64,000 nt of DNA from Nymphaea colorata (GCF_008831285.2 NC_045147.1:708001-772000); one strand, 5' to 3'. Shown: positions 31,360 to 45,902, counted from the first letter of the stretch. Notes: generated from the sequence alone by a model not told the origin. Made by a program: numbers and translations.

Positions 31360-34260
31360 TAAAAGGGAGTAAGCATGTTCAATGATGAATGGAGTGGCTT
31401 ATGCTGGGACTAAGTGCCGGATAGAAGCACAAGTAGATATAGAGGATGGGATGGAGGATACTTTTGTTTCACTTCCACCGAACTCTAATAGTTAAAAAAG
31501 TGAAGGTAAAAAAGATGAAGAACATCACCTAGAAGAGTGTAGGAGCTCTAAAAAGAAAAAGAAAAGAAACAATTGTTTAAATGTAAAGCGAAAGACTCAT
31601 TCAAAAAAGAGTTGTACTCATTGCCAAGACTAATGCTATTAGACAGAATGATGCCAATGTGTGAATAGGAGAAAGGGAGTTAGTCTGTCACCTTGAAGAA
31701 GGAAACAATGCAAAGGGTTCTCAAAACAAGTGAGAGTCTAGACTTTAAGGATTTTGAGCAAGCATAATATAAAATTAGAATAATGGAGATGCATACTTAA
31801 TCATGTTTCAGATTGAGAGACAATGATAATATCCTGCAACCACTAAAACTGGACGAAGATGATAGGGTTGCTAAAGGGGGTGTCAACCCAATAAAGGCAT
31901 TTTTTTGGAACTTTAGAGACTAGTTAGGAATAATAACAGTGTGTTACCATTCCATGCATCTACCCCAAAAAGTAGGGCAGATTCATGGAACACTTTTTAA
32001 AGTGCCCAAATGAATCTAACTAATTTGGTTAAATGCATGAGACACTAACATAATATTATTGGTCCCAAATCGCTCTTTAGGGGACTAGGGGCTAAAATAA
32101 CTAAGAACAAGCTGTAAGTGACTATCAACTCTTAGAAACCGGAGATTATCATTATTGTTTACACTGAGCTATGAAGTGATAAAACTCAAAATCCAGTAGG
32201 AAATTTCCAAAGTAATGCCTTACATGGGAACCGAAAGGGTTTGACACAAATCATTGCGCTATAGGGTTTGAATGAGATAAGAATGTTGAGCCATATGTCT
32301 TTCATTTTTTGCTTGCATTTCAATTATTGTTGAAGTGACCTATTTTACTACTTTGGAAGTATATCTTAGTTTGGATTTCAAACTGAGAGAGTGTCAACTA
32401 TGGGAGCTACCAAGGTTAGTAGCTATCAATCTACTTTACTTTGTATAGGGGACTTCAATGTTGGTGAGTGTAGAAGAGGTCAAGTCAGCTTTACTAGTAG
32501 AGCATGCACAACTTTCATGAGATTAACTAACTGCAGTGAACTTATTGAAAACAAGGACTAGTTGGCATGTTTCACTTTGTCGAATCTATGAGTGAGACAT
32601 CATACTACCATCAATAAATTGGAACATTGGTTTGTCACAAAAGATAACTTAATGTTATGACTAATGCAATGACTCTAAGTATACTTCCACATATGAAGTC
32701 AGCTTATACTTTGATTTTGTTTCAATTTATACATGTGAGAGATGGACTCTCAAGAATACTTACTTTCATATTTTTCTACCAAGCCTGAGAGGAATTTTCA
32801 AAGAATGGTTCAACTATTTGATTAAATGTGCTAGCATGATTAGTTTTACTGGCAAACTAGAGGTTGTTAAAAATGGGCTCAAGTTTTAAAGAAAGCAAGA
32901 AAGTGAACATCTCAATAATCAAAATTCTTTGATTAAAGCTACAAAACATTCAAACCAGATTAGACACAATTTATCTTTGAAGCAATTTAGCTAGAGAAAG
33001 AATGATCTAGCAAGCTTAATCTTCTTAAATGATGAAGATAGATGGAAACATATAGCGCGAATCAAATGGACAAAGGAAGGAGACTCTAATACAAGTTTTT
33101 TCTTTGAAGCTCCCACTAGTAGAAAGAATAATAAAACTGACAATATAATTGAAGGAGACAATTTAAACATGCAATTACATAATTTTTTTAAGGATGTGTC
33201 AAGTATTTCAAATCAGTATAGAATCTAGAGAAAACAAGTAGTAAACTTTCCCGTATGATGAAGTGAGACTTTGTTGTCACGCATGAGGAAAATAGCCTCC
33301 TCACCCCTATAAAGGACAGAATTTTACTGGTTAGCAATAAAAGTCCCTGAGGATTTTGCTTTAGTGCTAGATGGGTTCCACAGCAAATTTTTCATGGACA
33401 ATTGGGCGTTAGTTATGGAAAGCTTGTTAAAGATCTAATGAATTATTTTAGGGTCAAGGGTCAACAAAATCCACCTTAATATCATTCCTAAAAGTCAAGG
33501 AAGTATATATGTTAGTAAATTTAGACAAATATCCTCATGTAAAAACATTTAGAAATTTCATAAATCATGGGTAAGCATATGAGTCAATCCTTGTGAGGAT
33601 CATATCACTTGATCAAATGGCTTTCCTCTTAGATTGATGCGTTTAAGATAATGGGCATGAAATAGTGCATGCTCAAAAGTTCAAATCAATATATTTACAA
33701 CTTGATATTGGTAAGGCATATGATAGAGTATGCTTGAAATTCTAGAGAATGTTCTAAAATGGCTTTGTTTTGCCTACATCAAGGTTTATCAAACCATGCT
33801 TAGCACTTTGATAATTACTATGTCAGTCTTAGATAATGAGTGTGAAGGAAAATGGTTCACCACACAAAGAGAATTTGGCAAGGGGATCATGTTTCCTCCT
33901 ATTTGATTGTTGTCTTAACCGAAATGTTTTCCAAAATATTGCAACTGGCATGAGGGAGGAATATTAAAGCTCCTAGAATTGGTATTTATGGTCTTCATGT
34001 AATGAGTGTGAAGGAAAATGGTTTAACACACAAAAAGAAATTTGGCAAGGGGATCATGTTTCCTCCTATTGATTATCGTCTCAACCGAAATGTTTTCCAA
34101 AATATTGCAACCGGCATGAAGTTGGGATACTAAAGCTCCTAAAATTGGTATTTATGGCCCTCGTGTAACATCTATCTCATATGTTGATGACGTGCTTCAT
34201 TTTCTAGATATTTCTAGATCAAAGATTAGTCTCTTATGGCTGTAGTGAAACATACTGAAG
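31360..34260 (+). mobile_element. Dead L1-type LINE (non-LTR retrotransposon)
   Basis: On the + strand, fragments occur in LINE order: a lysine-rich end of ORF1 (about 31450-31560); an APE-type endonuclease segment reading LCIGDFNVGE (about 32437-32470); a pre-RT segment RIKWTKEGDSNTSFF (about 33058-33105); the start of reverse transcriptase with LDGFHSKFFMDNWALV (about 33363-33420, PDGF equivalent); IGKAYDRV (about 33710-33730); and SYVDDVL (about 34175-34195). Every fragment is bounded by stops or shifts. A 166-bp duplication lies in the RT region. It is long inactive. Confidence 0.75.
33835..34166. repeat. 166-bp tandem duplication inside the LINE
   Basis: AATGAGTGTGAAGGAAAATG starts at 33835 and again at 34001; the two 166-bp copies differ at about a dozen sites, including single-base indels. 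The duplication lies within the reverse-transcriptase part and occurred after or during its decay. Confidence 0.85.
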
Positions 34261-35420
34261 ATGGAGCTGGAATGATGACCAACAAGGATTCAATATTTTG
34301 AGACACACTATAAATCACATTACAGCTAATTGTTCATGAAAGAGCTAGCTACTAAGAATCTTGCTCAGCCACTTCAGATTAATTATATTGTATTGCAGTG
34401 TAACAATTCCAGCAAATTGCTTTAGAAGTGGTGTGTAGGCTGGCCAACTAGAAACAAGTGGTGTTGTCTTTTGGTAGCAGGTTGTTTCTCATCAGGCATG
34501 TCAAAGTTGGTATACTCTTTATTGGAGTTTAGTGTGTAAGGTCTCAACTTCAATAGTCAAGAGAATCAAGAGCATTAATGTGAGCTTTCTTTACGGCTGC
34601 ATAGGGGAATATAACAAACCTCACATAATAAGATGAAGTAATCTGTGTATGCATAAATTGGAAGATAGGGTTGACACAATGTGGCACTGGCTTTCCTTAT
34701 ATGTAGGATGTTGACAAGTGCTTCTAACTGTTAATTATTTGAATCATCGTAGGATTTAGTTAAGGGAGAGATTCCCCAAGAGTTCCATAATCAGGAATAT
34801 GTTTGTTCAAGCTGGGAAGGAGATTAGTAATAAAATTAGATGGAAGTTAATGATGGAGAATTTGCTTAGTTTTAGGAAGATGTATGCAACATCTTGAGGA
34901 TGAAAGTCTATAAAGGTGCCTAAAGGTTAGTGATAGAAAACTGCAGAAGCATCTTGCCAATGAAGGCACCTTGGTTTATTTAAATAGTCACAACTAGAGG
35001 AACTTGATCAAGAAAGGATCTTAGGTATGTATTTTGATTGTTCTTTGTTCAGCCCATTTAGGTCTTTCATTAGTATCGTGCAAATCAGTAAAAGGAGGGT
35101 TGTAGTGGACTGTTAAGACCTTATCAGCACCCCTAGCTTTGAGCATACGGAGAGTTGTTAATTGAATGTAGAACATACCCCAATGTAAGCATAAGGTTTG
35201 TATTTTGGTTTGTGCTGCTTTTTAGTTGTATGTTCCATTGCTTTTTGGTTTTCAGTTTTTTTTAAACTAAATATTATTTAAATGTTAAGGCAGTTGCAGC
35301 TACTAATCATCATGTTTGGTAGTAGAAACACTTCATAAGTATTACATTAATCAATGAGGGTTTGAGGAGCTACCATCTCCCTTTGCAGCTGCGGCACACT
35401 AAACAAGTAACGTAACGAGG
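34261..35420. other. Probable 3' remains of the LINE, then intergenic DNA
   Basis: Short frames such as the one reading KEISNKIRWKLMMENLL near 34820 may be remains of the C-terminal LINE part. No polyadenylate tail or target duplication was found. Confidence 0.35.
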
Positions 35421-35429
35421 TAATGAAAC

Positions 35430-35626
35430 TTGATCTTGAGCTCTGACACGCTTCATCGAGCCAAGCTCGAGATAACATTGTATACTGATAACATTCTATA
35501 CTTAGACTCGAGCTCGAGAAAGCTGAGTTTCGAGCTTGACTCGGTTTATGTGCAACCCTACACTCATATAGAGTTGAGCTCGAAACTCAGCTTTCTCGAG
35601 CTCAGTACCTATATGAGTGTAGGGTT
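35430..35626. repeat. Truncated hAT-like MITE with interleaved inverted repeats
   Basis: The CTCGAG-rich body and the end TGCAACCCT (35551-35559) resemble the MITE at 14713-15152 (end TGCAGCCCT), so this looks like one end of a relative. Two perfect inverted repeats interleave: a 27-bp pair at 35510-35536 and 35577-35603, and an 18-bp pair at 35554-35571 and 35609-35626. The order is A-B-A'-B'. Confidence 0.75.
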
Positions 35627-35639
35627 AAAAAATATAATA

Positions 35640-36268
35640 TAATATGTCAATACAATTAATCATTATTATTATTATTATATTTATATATAATGTTATAAAC
35701 TGAGTTGATCTGGCCCGGCCCGACTTGATGGCTGGACAGGCTTACTAATGTTCAAATTTAGAGTTCAAGTCCAGGCCGAACTTGGGCACAGTACCAAGCA
35801 CCTATTTGGGACCAGAGCCAGGGTCCACCCTTGTTACTACTAATATGTGGGGGTCTCTGCAATTCAAGTGAGGGTGTGTGTGTATATGTTGCTTTTTCTT
35901 TTTCTTTTTTTAAGACCTACCAATTAAGATGCGGAGTATAATCTTTACAAAAGGGGGCGACGTGGTGCAGGATAAAATAAAAAAGTAATGAAAAACCGGT
36001 CCCAAAATGAAACTGAAACGGGTCGAATCCACTTTTTATGTATAAATACAACCAATGTTGCCTCCTGATTTATTCTGCCTCATATGGCTCTCCAACATCA
36101 TGAGCAGTTTTTTTTTTTTTTTTTTTTAATCCAACCGTGTAAATAGATGCAAAAAATGTTAAAGTTTATGGAAGTACCTTTAAAACCCAGATGTCTTAAG
36201 TTCCCTAACTCATTAGACATCAAATTTTTAGAATTAACTTTTTATCATTATATTTTCAAATATTTTTG

Positions 36269-36305
<37 letters not shown>

Positions 36306-39300
36306 GGAGAGCCGATAATAATCTAACCACTAGAATATAAAACTTTCAGAATTTGGACTTTGTTTATATAATCAAGAGTATAGAAAATTGTAGTGGAGTG
36401 AAAAAGGGCTTTTTAAATTCTACGGGTTATCCGCAGCTACACTTGTTGAAGGACGACAAGCGTGAAGTAAGCAATTCTTTTTCACTTTTGCAAGAAAGCG
36501 ATGGCTTTGGGTACTTCATCACAGAAAATGAACAGTTCTCCTCACTTTCAGCTTTATGCTTTCGTTGTCCCCACAAAGTCATAACTCTCTGAGCTCAATG
36601 CTGAAGAAAATTAAAATTATTGATAGCGTAACGAAGAAGACTCTACATATTGGAACTAAGGATCCTTAGCTTCAAAGTGAGGTAAACAGGAGCCTTGCTC
36701 TGGTCACAGACATTGCCGTTTTTCTAATATTATTGTCACTTGGGACCAGCTGTGTTTTCTTGCCTCAGTGGCGTACCACGGTTTCGTTATTTTTTTAAAT
36801 TGCAAACGGTTATTAATAATAAAGTCTATAAACAAAAAAAAGAAGGGTTTCGAGCATTAAAAAAAAATCATTTAAAAATAAATAAGAAAAAATATATAAG
36901 GTAATTATAAGACAAAAAATATTAAATATATTAGTTGACACTGGACGCGTGGCACCTTAGATCGTTCAAGAAATCGAATTAGTTTGCCACCTATTCAATT
37001 GGAGCCAGTCAATTCTTCCCTTTTCAAATATAGTTGTTGGTGGATGGCATATGAAATGACATTTAGTAGAAACTACGTTTTTTTCCGCCAACCAAACACG
37101 CCTTAAATTTATCTAGAGGCAATGCGACGTTTTGTCTCTAAAACAACGATTAAGGTCGTCGCTCAAATAAAATGAAGATAGTGTTGTTGTTAATAAAACA
37201 AACAGAGGCATGAAATAGATCAAGACCAAGATTTTGTTGCCCATTCGCGTACGTTTAGACAACGGTTTCGAGCAAACCTTCAAGGGAAGACCGATGATTC
37301 ATCATTATAGATTAAATCTCAAACCAACTCTGAACGAAGAAAATTTAGGGCTTTATGAGAAACTAACTGTACATATAACTGCCTTAAAGGGTATAGCGTA
37401 AAGTCGGTCCACCGCCAAGAGGTCATTGTTTCAAAACCCAGTGGCTGTCATGTTCGGTGTGTTACTCGGCTGAGCCCTCTTCTACATTGGATGGTTAAAC
37501 TACACTTCCATCGACTTCACAACATGGTGCACTTCAAAGAGCAATTTCCTGCAAACTGGACTCCTTAAATGGAGTAATAAATAGAAGGCTTGCGAACTAA
37601 TAAAGGGTACATCAGCTTAGAGGCCGCGTGCGATCCCTCTTCGCCGTTAGATAAAGAAAAGAGATCCAAGCACACCGCCATAAACTTGATTACATAATGC
37701 AACTTAATATAGCAATTTACTGCAAAACATGACCTGCCTTACAGTGGGGAGCCATAAATGTCAGCAACATCCCAATAACATGCACGTATGACTTATTGAT
37801 CACCCCTGACACTTGAAACAGTGAATGCTGCAGAATAAAGCAAAAGAATTAATCCTGCCTCTAGACAAACAAGTTGCTCAAAGCATTGACCGGTTCTTCA
37901 AGAAGACAGACAACTAGTTGCAGTAGTGGCCATATATATATATACATATTCATGTAAAGTTTTATATTCGAAAGTCTGTATGGTGTGCCTTCACTTTGCT
38001 TTGAAAGGCAGCAAACCAATTACTGTTGTCGGAAATTGCTGGCGTATCCCTTGTAATAAATGTTGCATCACAAGTTTCTGCTTCAAGCAACCGTAAGTAT
38101 GATTTTTTTTTTTTTGACAAGTGCTTTTTATTGGCCTTATCTCTTCCCTCTGTCAAATGGATTTCGCAGGGTGTTACAATGAAGCTTTTTAATAAAGAAA
38201 AAGAAGATAATTATGCTACAAGCCAATGTTGTGGGAAGATCTAGTTACTAACTACGATAAGGCAAGCTCATGACCTTGAGCAAGCATGAAGATAAATGAA
38301 CCAAGCTAGATTATCAGATGGTAGCCCGAGAAATCGAGCCGAGTTTAATTATCTCTGTAATCTTTGAATTACAAGTAAAATACACTTATATGATCAATTC
38401 ATATTGTCTATAAACAGTGTGTATATGCGAGGATCTTCATGATCAAAAGGACGAAACATAACTACGTCAACTATTTTTTCTGTTGCACATTTACTGTTTG
38501 AAATAATTGTTGGCTGTTGCAGATTCAATCCAAGTTAGCATAACCGCCGAATTCCAAAAGCAAATCAGACCATTTACTTCTCTACCAGATGAAAGTTAAA
38601 ATTTGAAGTCCCATTAAGGCTTCTTATGGATGATGAGGGATGGAGAGACAGAGAGCTCTTCTTTATTAGCATTGAGTGATAGTACTGCACTCCATGACTA
38701 CTAGCATTAGTATTACAAAACAGAAAAGATAAAAGTTCACAAAAAACAAAGTCAATTTCTAGTGATATAACAAAAGCAATGTTTTTTTTTTTTTTTTTTT
38801 AATTTCAGCTAACTGCCTTTTCCTTGTAACCCGTCCATTCAGACTGTCAATATCAATGGCGGAGCCACAAAAAATTTTTTGGATGGGCGCTCAGATTTCG
38901 ACATCCGAAGAGGCAATCATATATATACCAACCAAATATTTGAAGATGTTAATGTGAAAATAAAGAAACATTGATGTGAGGTGAGGGGCTCGTGTGTGCA
39001 ACTGCCCACACCAGCCCATATGTGGTTCCCCTACTGGTTACGTGTTCAATTCAAAAGTTAAGCATGGTTTCTGCAAAAAGAAAAAAAAATAAATTTGATT
39101 TCCATGTATGAGGAGAAGATGGTAGGCTCCTTCCTAGAACAGGCAACTGGTCTAAACTAATGGCGGTCTTTTAAGACCCACTTGCTCTTAAGGAGCTCAA
39201 CATGCAGCAATAATGCCATGTCATGTGGTGCTCCTCAGTACAACTTTTTTTAACATTGGGATTTCCATTTTCTTGCTGCAGTTCATTTGGCTCGATCCTC

Positions 39301-39521
39301 CTAAACAACAGTCGATCTTAGTATAGGAAGTACGAATCTTAAGTACCTCATGTCGTTTGTTCATGCATCGATTCCAAATATTTCCAATGTCCGTATGTTT
39401 TTTGTCAAAAGAATTACACTAAAATAAGCAACCCCAAACCTAAGTTTACCCTCTTTTACTTTTTTGCTCTTTTAAATATATATGTTTCCTAATATATATA
39501 TATATATATAAAGAAAGAGAA

Positions 39522-39559
<38 letters not shown>

Positions 39560-40780
39560 CCTGTGACAAATTTAGCGGCGGTATATTGAACTTTTTAGTT
39601 GCCGGAAGTAGCCGGCATATGGACTGCACGCTCGTCCTATTTGGTTCCGACAGTCCCTCATCCTAAAACCCCTACCTAGATACCTTCCCACCTCTCTCTC
39701 TCTCTCTCTCTCTCCCTCTCTAAGTTAGACGAAGAAATGGTGGCTCTACAGTGTACACACTTGACGGCATTTCTTTTTCATCTCTGACTAACTACGGTGG
39801 TTGGTTGTTTATTGAAGTTGGCAATCTTCCTCTCTCTTCATATATATATATATATATATATATATTCTCTTTTAGTTTATTTTGATTTTTTGTTTTATGC
39901 TTACATAAGAGATATCGTAAACCTCTAAAACTATATCATAATGCCTCTAATGTTCTAGTTTACTTGAAGGCCTTGGTAAACTTATAGCACATCGTTTAAT
40001 TTAAGTGTCATTTTTACTATTCTTTTCACCATAAAGAAGTATTAACATACTGATATATGACAAGGGCCACAAAACTTAAACTTAAAACCCTTTGAGTGTG
40101 AGCCGTCTTGCTGCTAGAAGGTAGTTTGTTTGAATTCATAAGCTGGGGCTAAGCATATTTTTCGGCTATCGAAACATTTTAAGTTATCAAAAACATCCTA
40201 AAAAAGAGAGTGAATTGTGTGCATGGTCTGTGCATGAAACACATATACGCCAAAAAGAAAACAGGATAGGGGTTGGAATATTTTGAGAATTATTTTAAAA
40301 AAAATGTCTTTTTTAGTCGTTTAACTACTTTTGTGTTTTTTTTTTGTCCTTACAAAAAGTTCTTTTTTCTATTAATCATGAGCGTTTTCGACATTAATTA
40401 TATTTTACTTCCTTCATTAGCTAATACCGAGCTTTAATTTGTTGGCACACCTTCCCGTTTACATTGTTGGATAAGTAAGCCTCTGCTGGACTTCAACGAG
40501 TAGTTTGAGAACGTTTGAAGTACTTTTTGACTTAAATACTTTAAAAAGACTACGAGTAACAGGGAAAGATTAGGTGAGACAAAGAGAAATGAAAACATGT
40601 TGAGTTTGTTTTGATTAATGGAAAGTGATTAGGCATCTTTCTTAAATACAATTTAAATGGACGTGATCCTTTTTAAGTATAAACTAAGTCATTAAATATT
40701 TTACATTTGCAAGTTCTATTTATTATTAAAATTATTCATTTTCTTGTCAGTATATTGTCTTGAACATCAGCCATAGATAT
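35640..40780. other. Repeat-rich intergenic DNA without a recognised gene
   Basis: Simple repeats occur at 36269-36305, 39493-39560 (TA then GA), 39691-39720 (CT) and 39841-39866 (TA). Around 35715 the phrase GGCCCGGCCCGAC resembles another at 56217 and is probably a dispersed element end. At 38857 TGGCGGAGCCAC, with an imperfect reverse counterpart GTGGTTCCCCTACTGG near 39022, may mark a small MITE. Frames at 35.4, 36.4 and 38.0 kb are short and unrecognised. Confidence 0.4.
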
Positions 40781-42296
40781 TTAAAAAAAATTGCTAGGGA
40801 CAACCGCTTGTCGAAAGAAACAACAAATTCGAAAAGTTTTTTATGAAGCAAGAAGGGGCTCAAAGGGGCATAATGTAGCTGGTCGAGCTGGTGAAAGCTT
40901 TGTCATCAGTTTGGTTCCTGTGGGCAATGCTCTTTTGGAGAGGGAGGATGACACCGTGGACTGTAAGTGGTGACAATGCGACGATTTAGTTGACGGGTGT
41001 ACCATGGGTCTATCCATGTTTCGAAGCAGTTTTGGACCTTGGGAGTGGGAGGAAAAGGGAGAGTGCTTCGGCCTTTTTCGAATGGCTTCCACTCAAACAA
41101 ACAAGCAAGAAGGGACATTTGGATTTGGAATTGAACTGGAGGCAATTTCTTCAAGATCTAGCTGTGTGGATGGAGCCCTAACCAATAGGACAACTTCCCA
41201 AGTACTCTTATTTTGAAAGAACTAGTGGCTGCAAGCGTAGAACATCTAGGGCAAGTCAATTATTTTTTTCTATCCTTTTGTACAATAATTCACATCCAAT
41301 GAATATGCTGCAACAATTATCAATCTTGCGAACATATCATTGAGCTGATTTAGAAAATCAGGCGAATTGAATCGAATCGTAATCAGATATGGATCAGTAA
41401 ATGACAATATTATATATATGCATTCAGTAAGTGGATATTAAAGAAAAGGGTTCAGAATATTCATAATAATAAAAGAAGAAAGTGTGGCATGTGACACAAG
41501 TATATTGTCCAAGATCCACAAAATTGGATTGAGGAGTCAAACTTGGATCCAAGGACAGGTCCGAGTCTTAATTAAAAAAAAAAAAAGACGGAAAAAAGAA
41601 AGGATGAGTCGGATGCAAAGTCATAACCTGTTTAATTAATTAGACAACCGTTTTGTGAACATGGGTTCGGGTCTGGGCTGGTAACTTCCCATTTTGATCA
41701 TTAATTTCCAGAACCAATCCCACCTGTTTGAGGTTCGGGGAGGAACAAAAACAACGAATGGATCAACTATTCGGATTTCATATATAAGTTGTGATCAAAG
41801 CAGGCCGGACATGGATCCAGGTTCTATGTCTGGATTGGGAAGTGGGATCCAATACCTCATTTCTCTCAATCCTGTGCTGATTTTAGTTTCAAAATCTGAA
41901 CAGGAGCCAAAATAGATTTTTTTTTTTTAAAATTTATATATATATTAAACTAAATTTTTTTAAAGTTGTTAAAATCTGAGAGGGGGGCAAGGGGCCCAAT
42001 CTTGTCAGTTAAGTCCTATTTTTTAAATGTATAATGGATGATCTTTTTTTTTTCCCTTCCAAATTATGCAACTTCAAATTGAAATGCATGAACAAGTCAC
42101 AAGAGCAATCCAGTTCTAATAAGCTAGAACATGATGGATTTTGAAACTCCATTCTAAAGTTTTTCAAAACCATTATCGTTGACTGTCTGCATTAAATAAA
42201 TAAAATCCTCTTCCAAAGAAATTTAAAAAGAAAACCGAAGCCGTTTAGCTGCCGCTGACTTCTCCAATAATTCACAAACTAAAATTTAAACCTTCG
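40781..42296. other. Intergenic DNA with a short GC-richer open stretch
   Basis: 40.79-41.2 kb is less AT-rich and open in several frames on both strands, the longest about 83 codons. None shows a known motif, so it may be a relic. The rest is AT-rich with poly(A) and poly(T) runs. Confidence 0.35.
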
Positions 42297-42411
<115 letters not shown>

Positions 42412-44880
42412 CAAACTTTCAAATGTTCCCAACTTCAACCCCAATCTCATAGCCGTGTGGGCAATTGCCTATATGAACCCAAAAGTCTTAAAAGAAAAAT
42501 TTTCTCATAAACATGTTAGTGTCCTTTAAAAATTTAAAATTTCATAACCAAAAATCTTCTCCCCCACACACTAAAACACACACATACATGTGCAAGCATG
42601 CAGAACATGTACAACAAAAAAGTTAAAAATTTGGAGCTCCTGAGCATATAAAATTCCCTAGCTCACACATAAACACGCATACGCACGTGTGCAGGTATTC
42701 AGAACGTGTACAAAAATATATATATATATATATAAATTTGGAACCCCGGAGCATAAACACTACGAGTGGCGTTAAAACAACTCCTAAAACCCTCTTAGAC
42801 AGTCCGCCCTTGCTTCCGCTTCTTCTTCCAACAATATCCGGAGAAAAATCTGTTCTTGAATAAAGCACAATTAATTAGCAACCATTATTACGAAAGCAAG
42901 CACCGCGCTGCCAGCTCCACAGACTGCAACCCCCAACCTTTTCATTTATTATTAAATTTCAAAATTGGCTATCAAACGCAACTAATTTCTGGGGACCTCA
43001 TCCCAATAGAAAAAACAATCCCATTAATTTCATGATGCATGTTCGAAAAGAAAGAAAGAAAGACAAAAAAAAAAAAAGTTACATGCTTTACTTGCGCAGT
43101 GGAAAAGGAGGAAAGAAAAGAAAGAAGGAGAGGGGAGCAAGGAAGGAATAAATCAAATTAAAGTGTTTGTGTTAATCTTCTCCAACTCCCAAGCTGTCTT
43201 AGCGGGTCAGGAAATGGCGGATACGATTTCTAGATGTTAGCTTTAAATTGGTTTTCGTTATTGACGCTTCCCTTACCTTGGATCTCATATTCCATATTCC
43301 AGGTGAAACCAGATATTGGGATCTAAAACTCTTGATTTCAAGCAAAGATCTTCCATATTCCTGGATCAATGAAGGGTTGAAATGAAGCTTAAGTGAAAAG
43401 CGCGACACCCATCATATTTTTGAATAATAGTGTTTATAAAAATCAAATCGATGATCAATCTTTTTTCAAATCCGCCCACCCAACCAACTAAATTAAACAG
43501 CTTGGGATCACGGTAGGGGCTTTAACCCCTCCTCGTATTTTAAAAACTTTAATTATTTAAAATTTTTTACTTTACTATATATATATATATCTAAAATTTA
43601 AAATTTTTTATTTCAACTTTTATTAAAATTTTAAAACTATAATTTAACACTGCAAGAAAAAAAAAAAAAAGTTCATTGTTTGTCACATCGAGTCATCCCA
43701 TCCAAATTTCACCCGATAATATCCCGACTCCGCATTTACTTGCACCGGCACGTTCGGCATTCTTGTTTTTATTATTTCCTAGAAGCCCCTATCCCATTCA
43801 TTTATTTCCTAATGCCCCTCGATCCGCCCTGTCGTTATCCTGCAGAGTAAAGTTCTTAGGATGACTAGGTCTTTTGTAACAGATAAATGACGGTAGTACC
43901 CCCAGTCTTCATGATGGGCCGACAGCATGGTACGTTGGATATATGATTGAAAGGCGTGTCTACTGTTGTCTATTTCACCACCCTCGACCATAAATTTGGT
44001 GCTTAATTTGACAAGCAAGGCAGTAAAGGGGAGGCGAAGCCGGCTCTTGGCTCGGATACCCGATCAAATTGTTGTAAAAAGTTCATACGAAAAAACATTT
44101 AATATCTGATAAAAAAATCATATTGAAATCACATGTACATAAATGTTTAATAAGATTAAGATTTGTAATCAAAATTAATGTTAAGTAAATATCTTATATC
44201 TAATGCTCTTGCATTTTAAAAATTGATTAGATTCGGTTGAAAATTTGGATTTAGATTTAGATATAATCATATAAATTGAATTTTAATTATGAAATCAACA
44301 TTTTGAATTTGAATATGACCTTTCCTTGTTCGCATTTGAATTCAATAGATAAAGTATCAGTTAACTTGTTAAATCTATAAAAGACAAACTTAAAATTTAA
44401 CATGCTTTTACTTATTATATATTCAAAGTGAAAGGAACTAATTTTTTTGACATGTAATTTTGAATTTAATTTTCAACCATCATGATATTCAAATTCACGC
44501 CCATGTTATAATTCAATATCCGTTATTATTGCTCAACTAAAAGCATTTTAAATGAATCAAATATTGGAGCACTTGCATACGAGATAAGCATGGAAGTTGC
44601 ACATTTATACAGCTTTTGTGAATCATTTTGAATATGTTTATTTATAAGTACTTACACATCAACTATTATTTTCTTTGAAGATTGTATATTCATAATTTTA
44701 TGGAAAGGTTGGTAGAGCGAGTTGAGCCGGCGCCCAGCGTGGTTAAAAGGACAGTTTGGTCATCGTAAATATGACTCCCTTTTCGTCCTTGACCCTAAAT
44801 CGCCGCGTGCGAAAAATTACGCGTCGTGCAGACAAAAGCGGTCCGTGAGAGCCATCGAATTACCAGGTGGGTGTGAATTT
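42412..44880. other. AT-rich intergenic DNA
   Basis: A small (TA)n lies at 42717-42734, with other poly(A) runs. Short open stretches (43.2-43.4 kb, 43.8-44.0 kb) carry no recognised motif. Confidence 0.4.
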
Positions 44881-45902
44881 TGAGCCACAATTACCATTAT
44901 ACCCTAAATCCTAAATTACCATAATACCCTCACCTTTGCGAACCGCTGCTCTGACATTGGGGGGTAACTATGAAATTTCGCAGAGAAATCAAGAGAAGCC
45001 CTCGGGAAGGGGGAGGCCGCGCTCACTCCGAGCCCTGCTGGGGCCAGGGGCCCCTGCTCACTACCGGGCCAGCCGGTCATTTTCGCCGCCCCGCGACGGT
45101 GACGTCCGTACGGATACCACGTGAGCGCCCGGTAACCGGTAAAGGTCAAAAAAAAATTAACGGACAAATTTTCGCTTTCGTCGCTTTTAATTCAATTTCT
45201 TATTGTCCGCCATAAAGGCCGAGGGCCGTGAGAGTCGGCAGTCTCGAGGGTGCTCAGGGGCGGGGAAGAGATCTCGAAAGCCGTTGATTCGCCGGCCGGG
45301 AAGCTTCACCGGCGGGATCGTGCCTGCTCTTTCCGTTTGCGTTCCTCGAATCCCTAGAAATTCTCCTTCTCTCTCTTCTCCATTCCATTTCGAGCAAAAA
45401 CTTTCCAAATCGCCGCTGCGGAACGTCTTTTCGGCAGAATTTAAGACGAGATCTGAATCGTTTGGAGCAGAAAAAGGAAACATTTTTTCCTTTTCTGCGC
45501 TTCCTTTCTTCTTCTTCTTCTGATCAGTCCTCGCCTCCTCGGTGAGTGTTGTGGTGAGTTCTTTTGTTCGTGAGGGTGAAATTTTTTCGAATGGGCGGTG
45601 GAAAAGCAAAAGCGCGTCGAGGCGAGTGATCTTCTGGTGCTGCTTCTGAAACTCTGATCGAAAAATTTATGTAATATTAAATGTGTTTTGCTTTTTAATT
45701 TTTTTTTTCCTTCTTTCTTTTTTGGGTTTTGTTTCGGAATTCGATTCAGACGAAGTTGAGCGACGAAGACGGACTGAACTTCGAGGCGGAGGGCGGACCT
45801 TCCTTTTTTCTCGTTTCTTCGTTTTGCTTTTAGCATTTTTTTAGTTTTGTGGAAATTCATTCCAGAGAGAGAGAGAGACTGAGCGAGCGAGTTTTCTGGC
45901 TT

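Noticed and set aside
37400-37480. tRNA-derived SINE, because GTTTCAAAACCC resembles a B box
   Set aside because: No convincing A box, no poly(A)/poly(T) end and no target duplication were found.
40791-41216. Cluster of short open frames on both strands in GC-richer DNA
   Set aside because: All are below 85 codons, in conflicting frames, without motif; composition alone explains the lack of stops.
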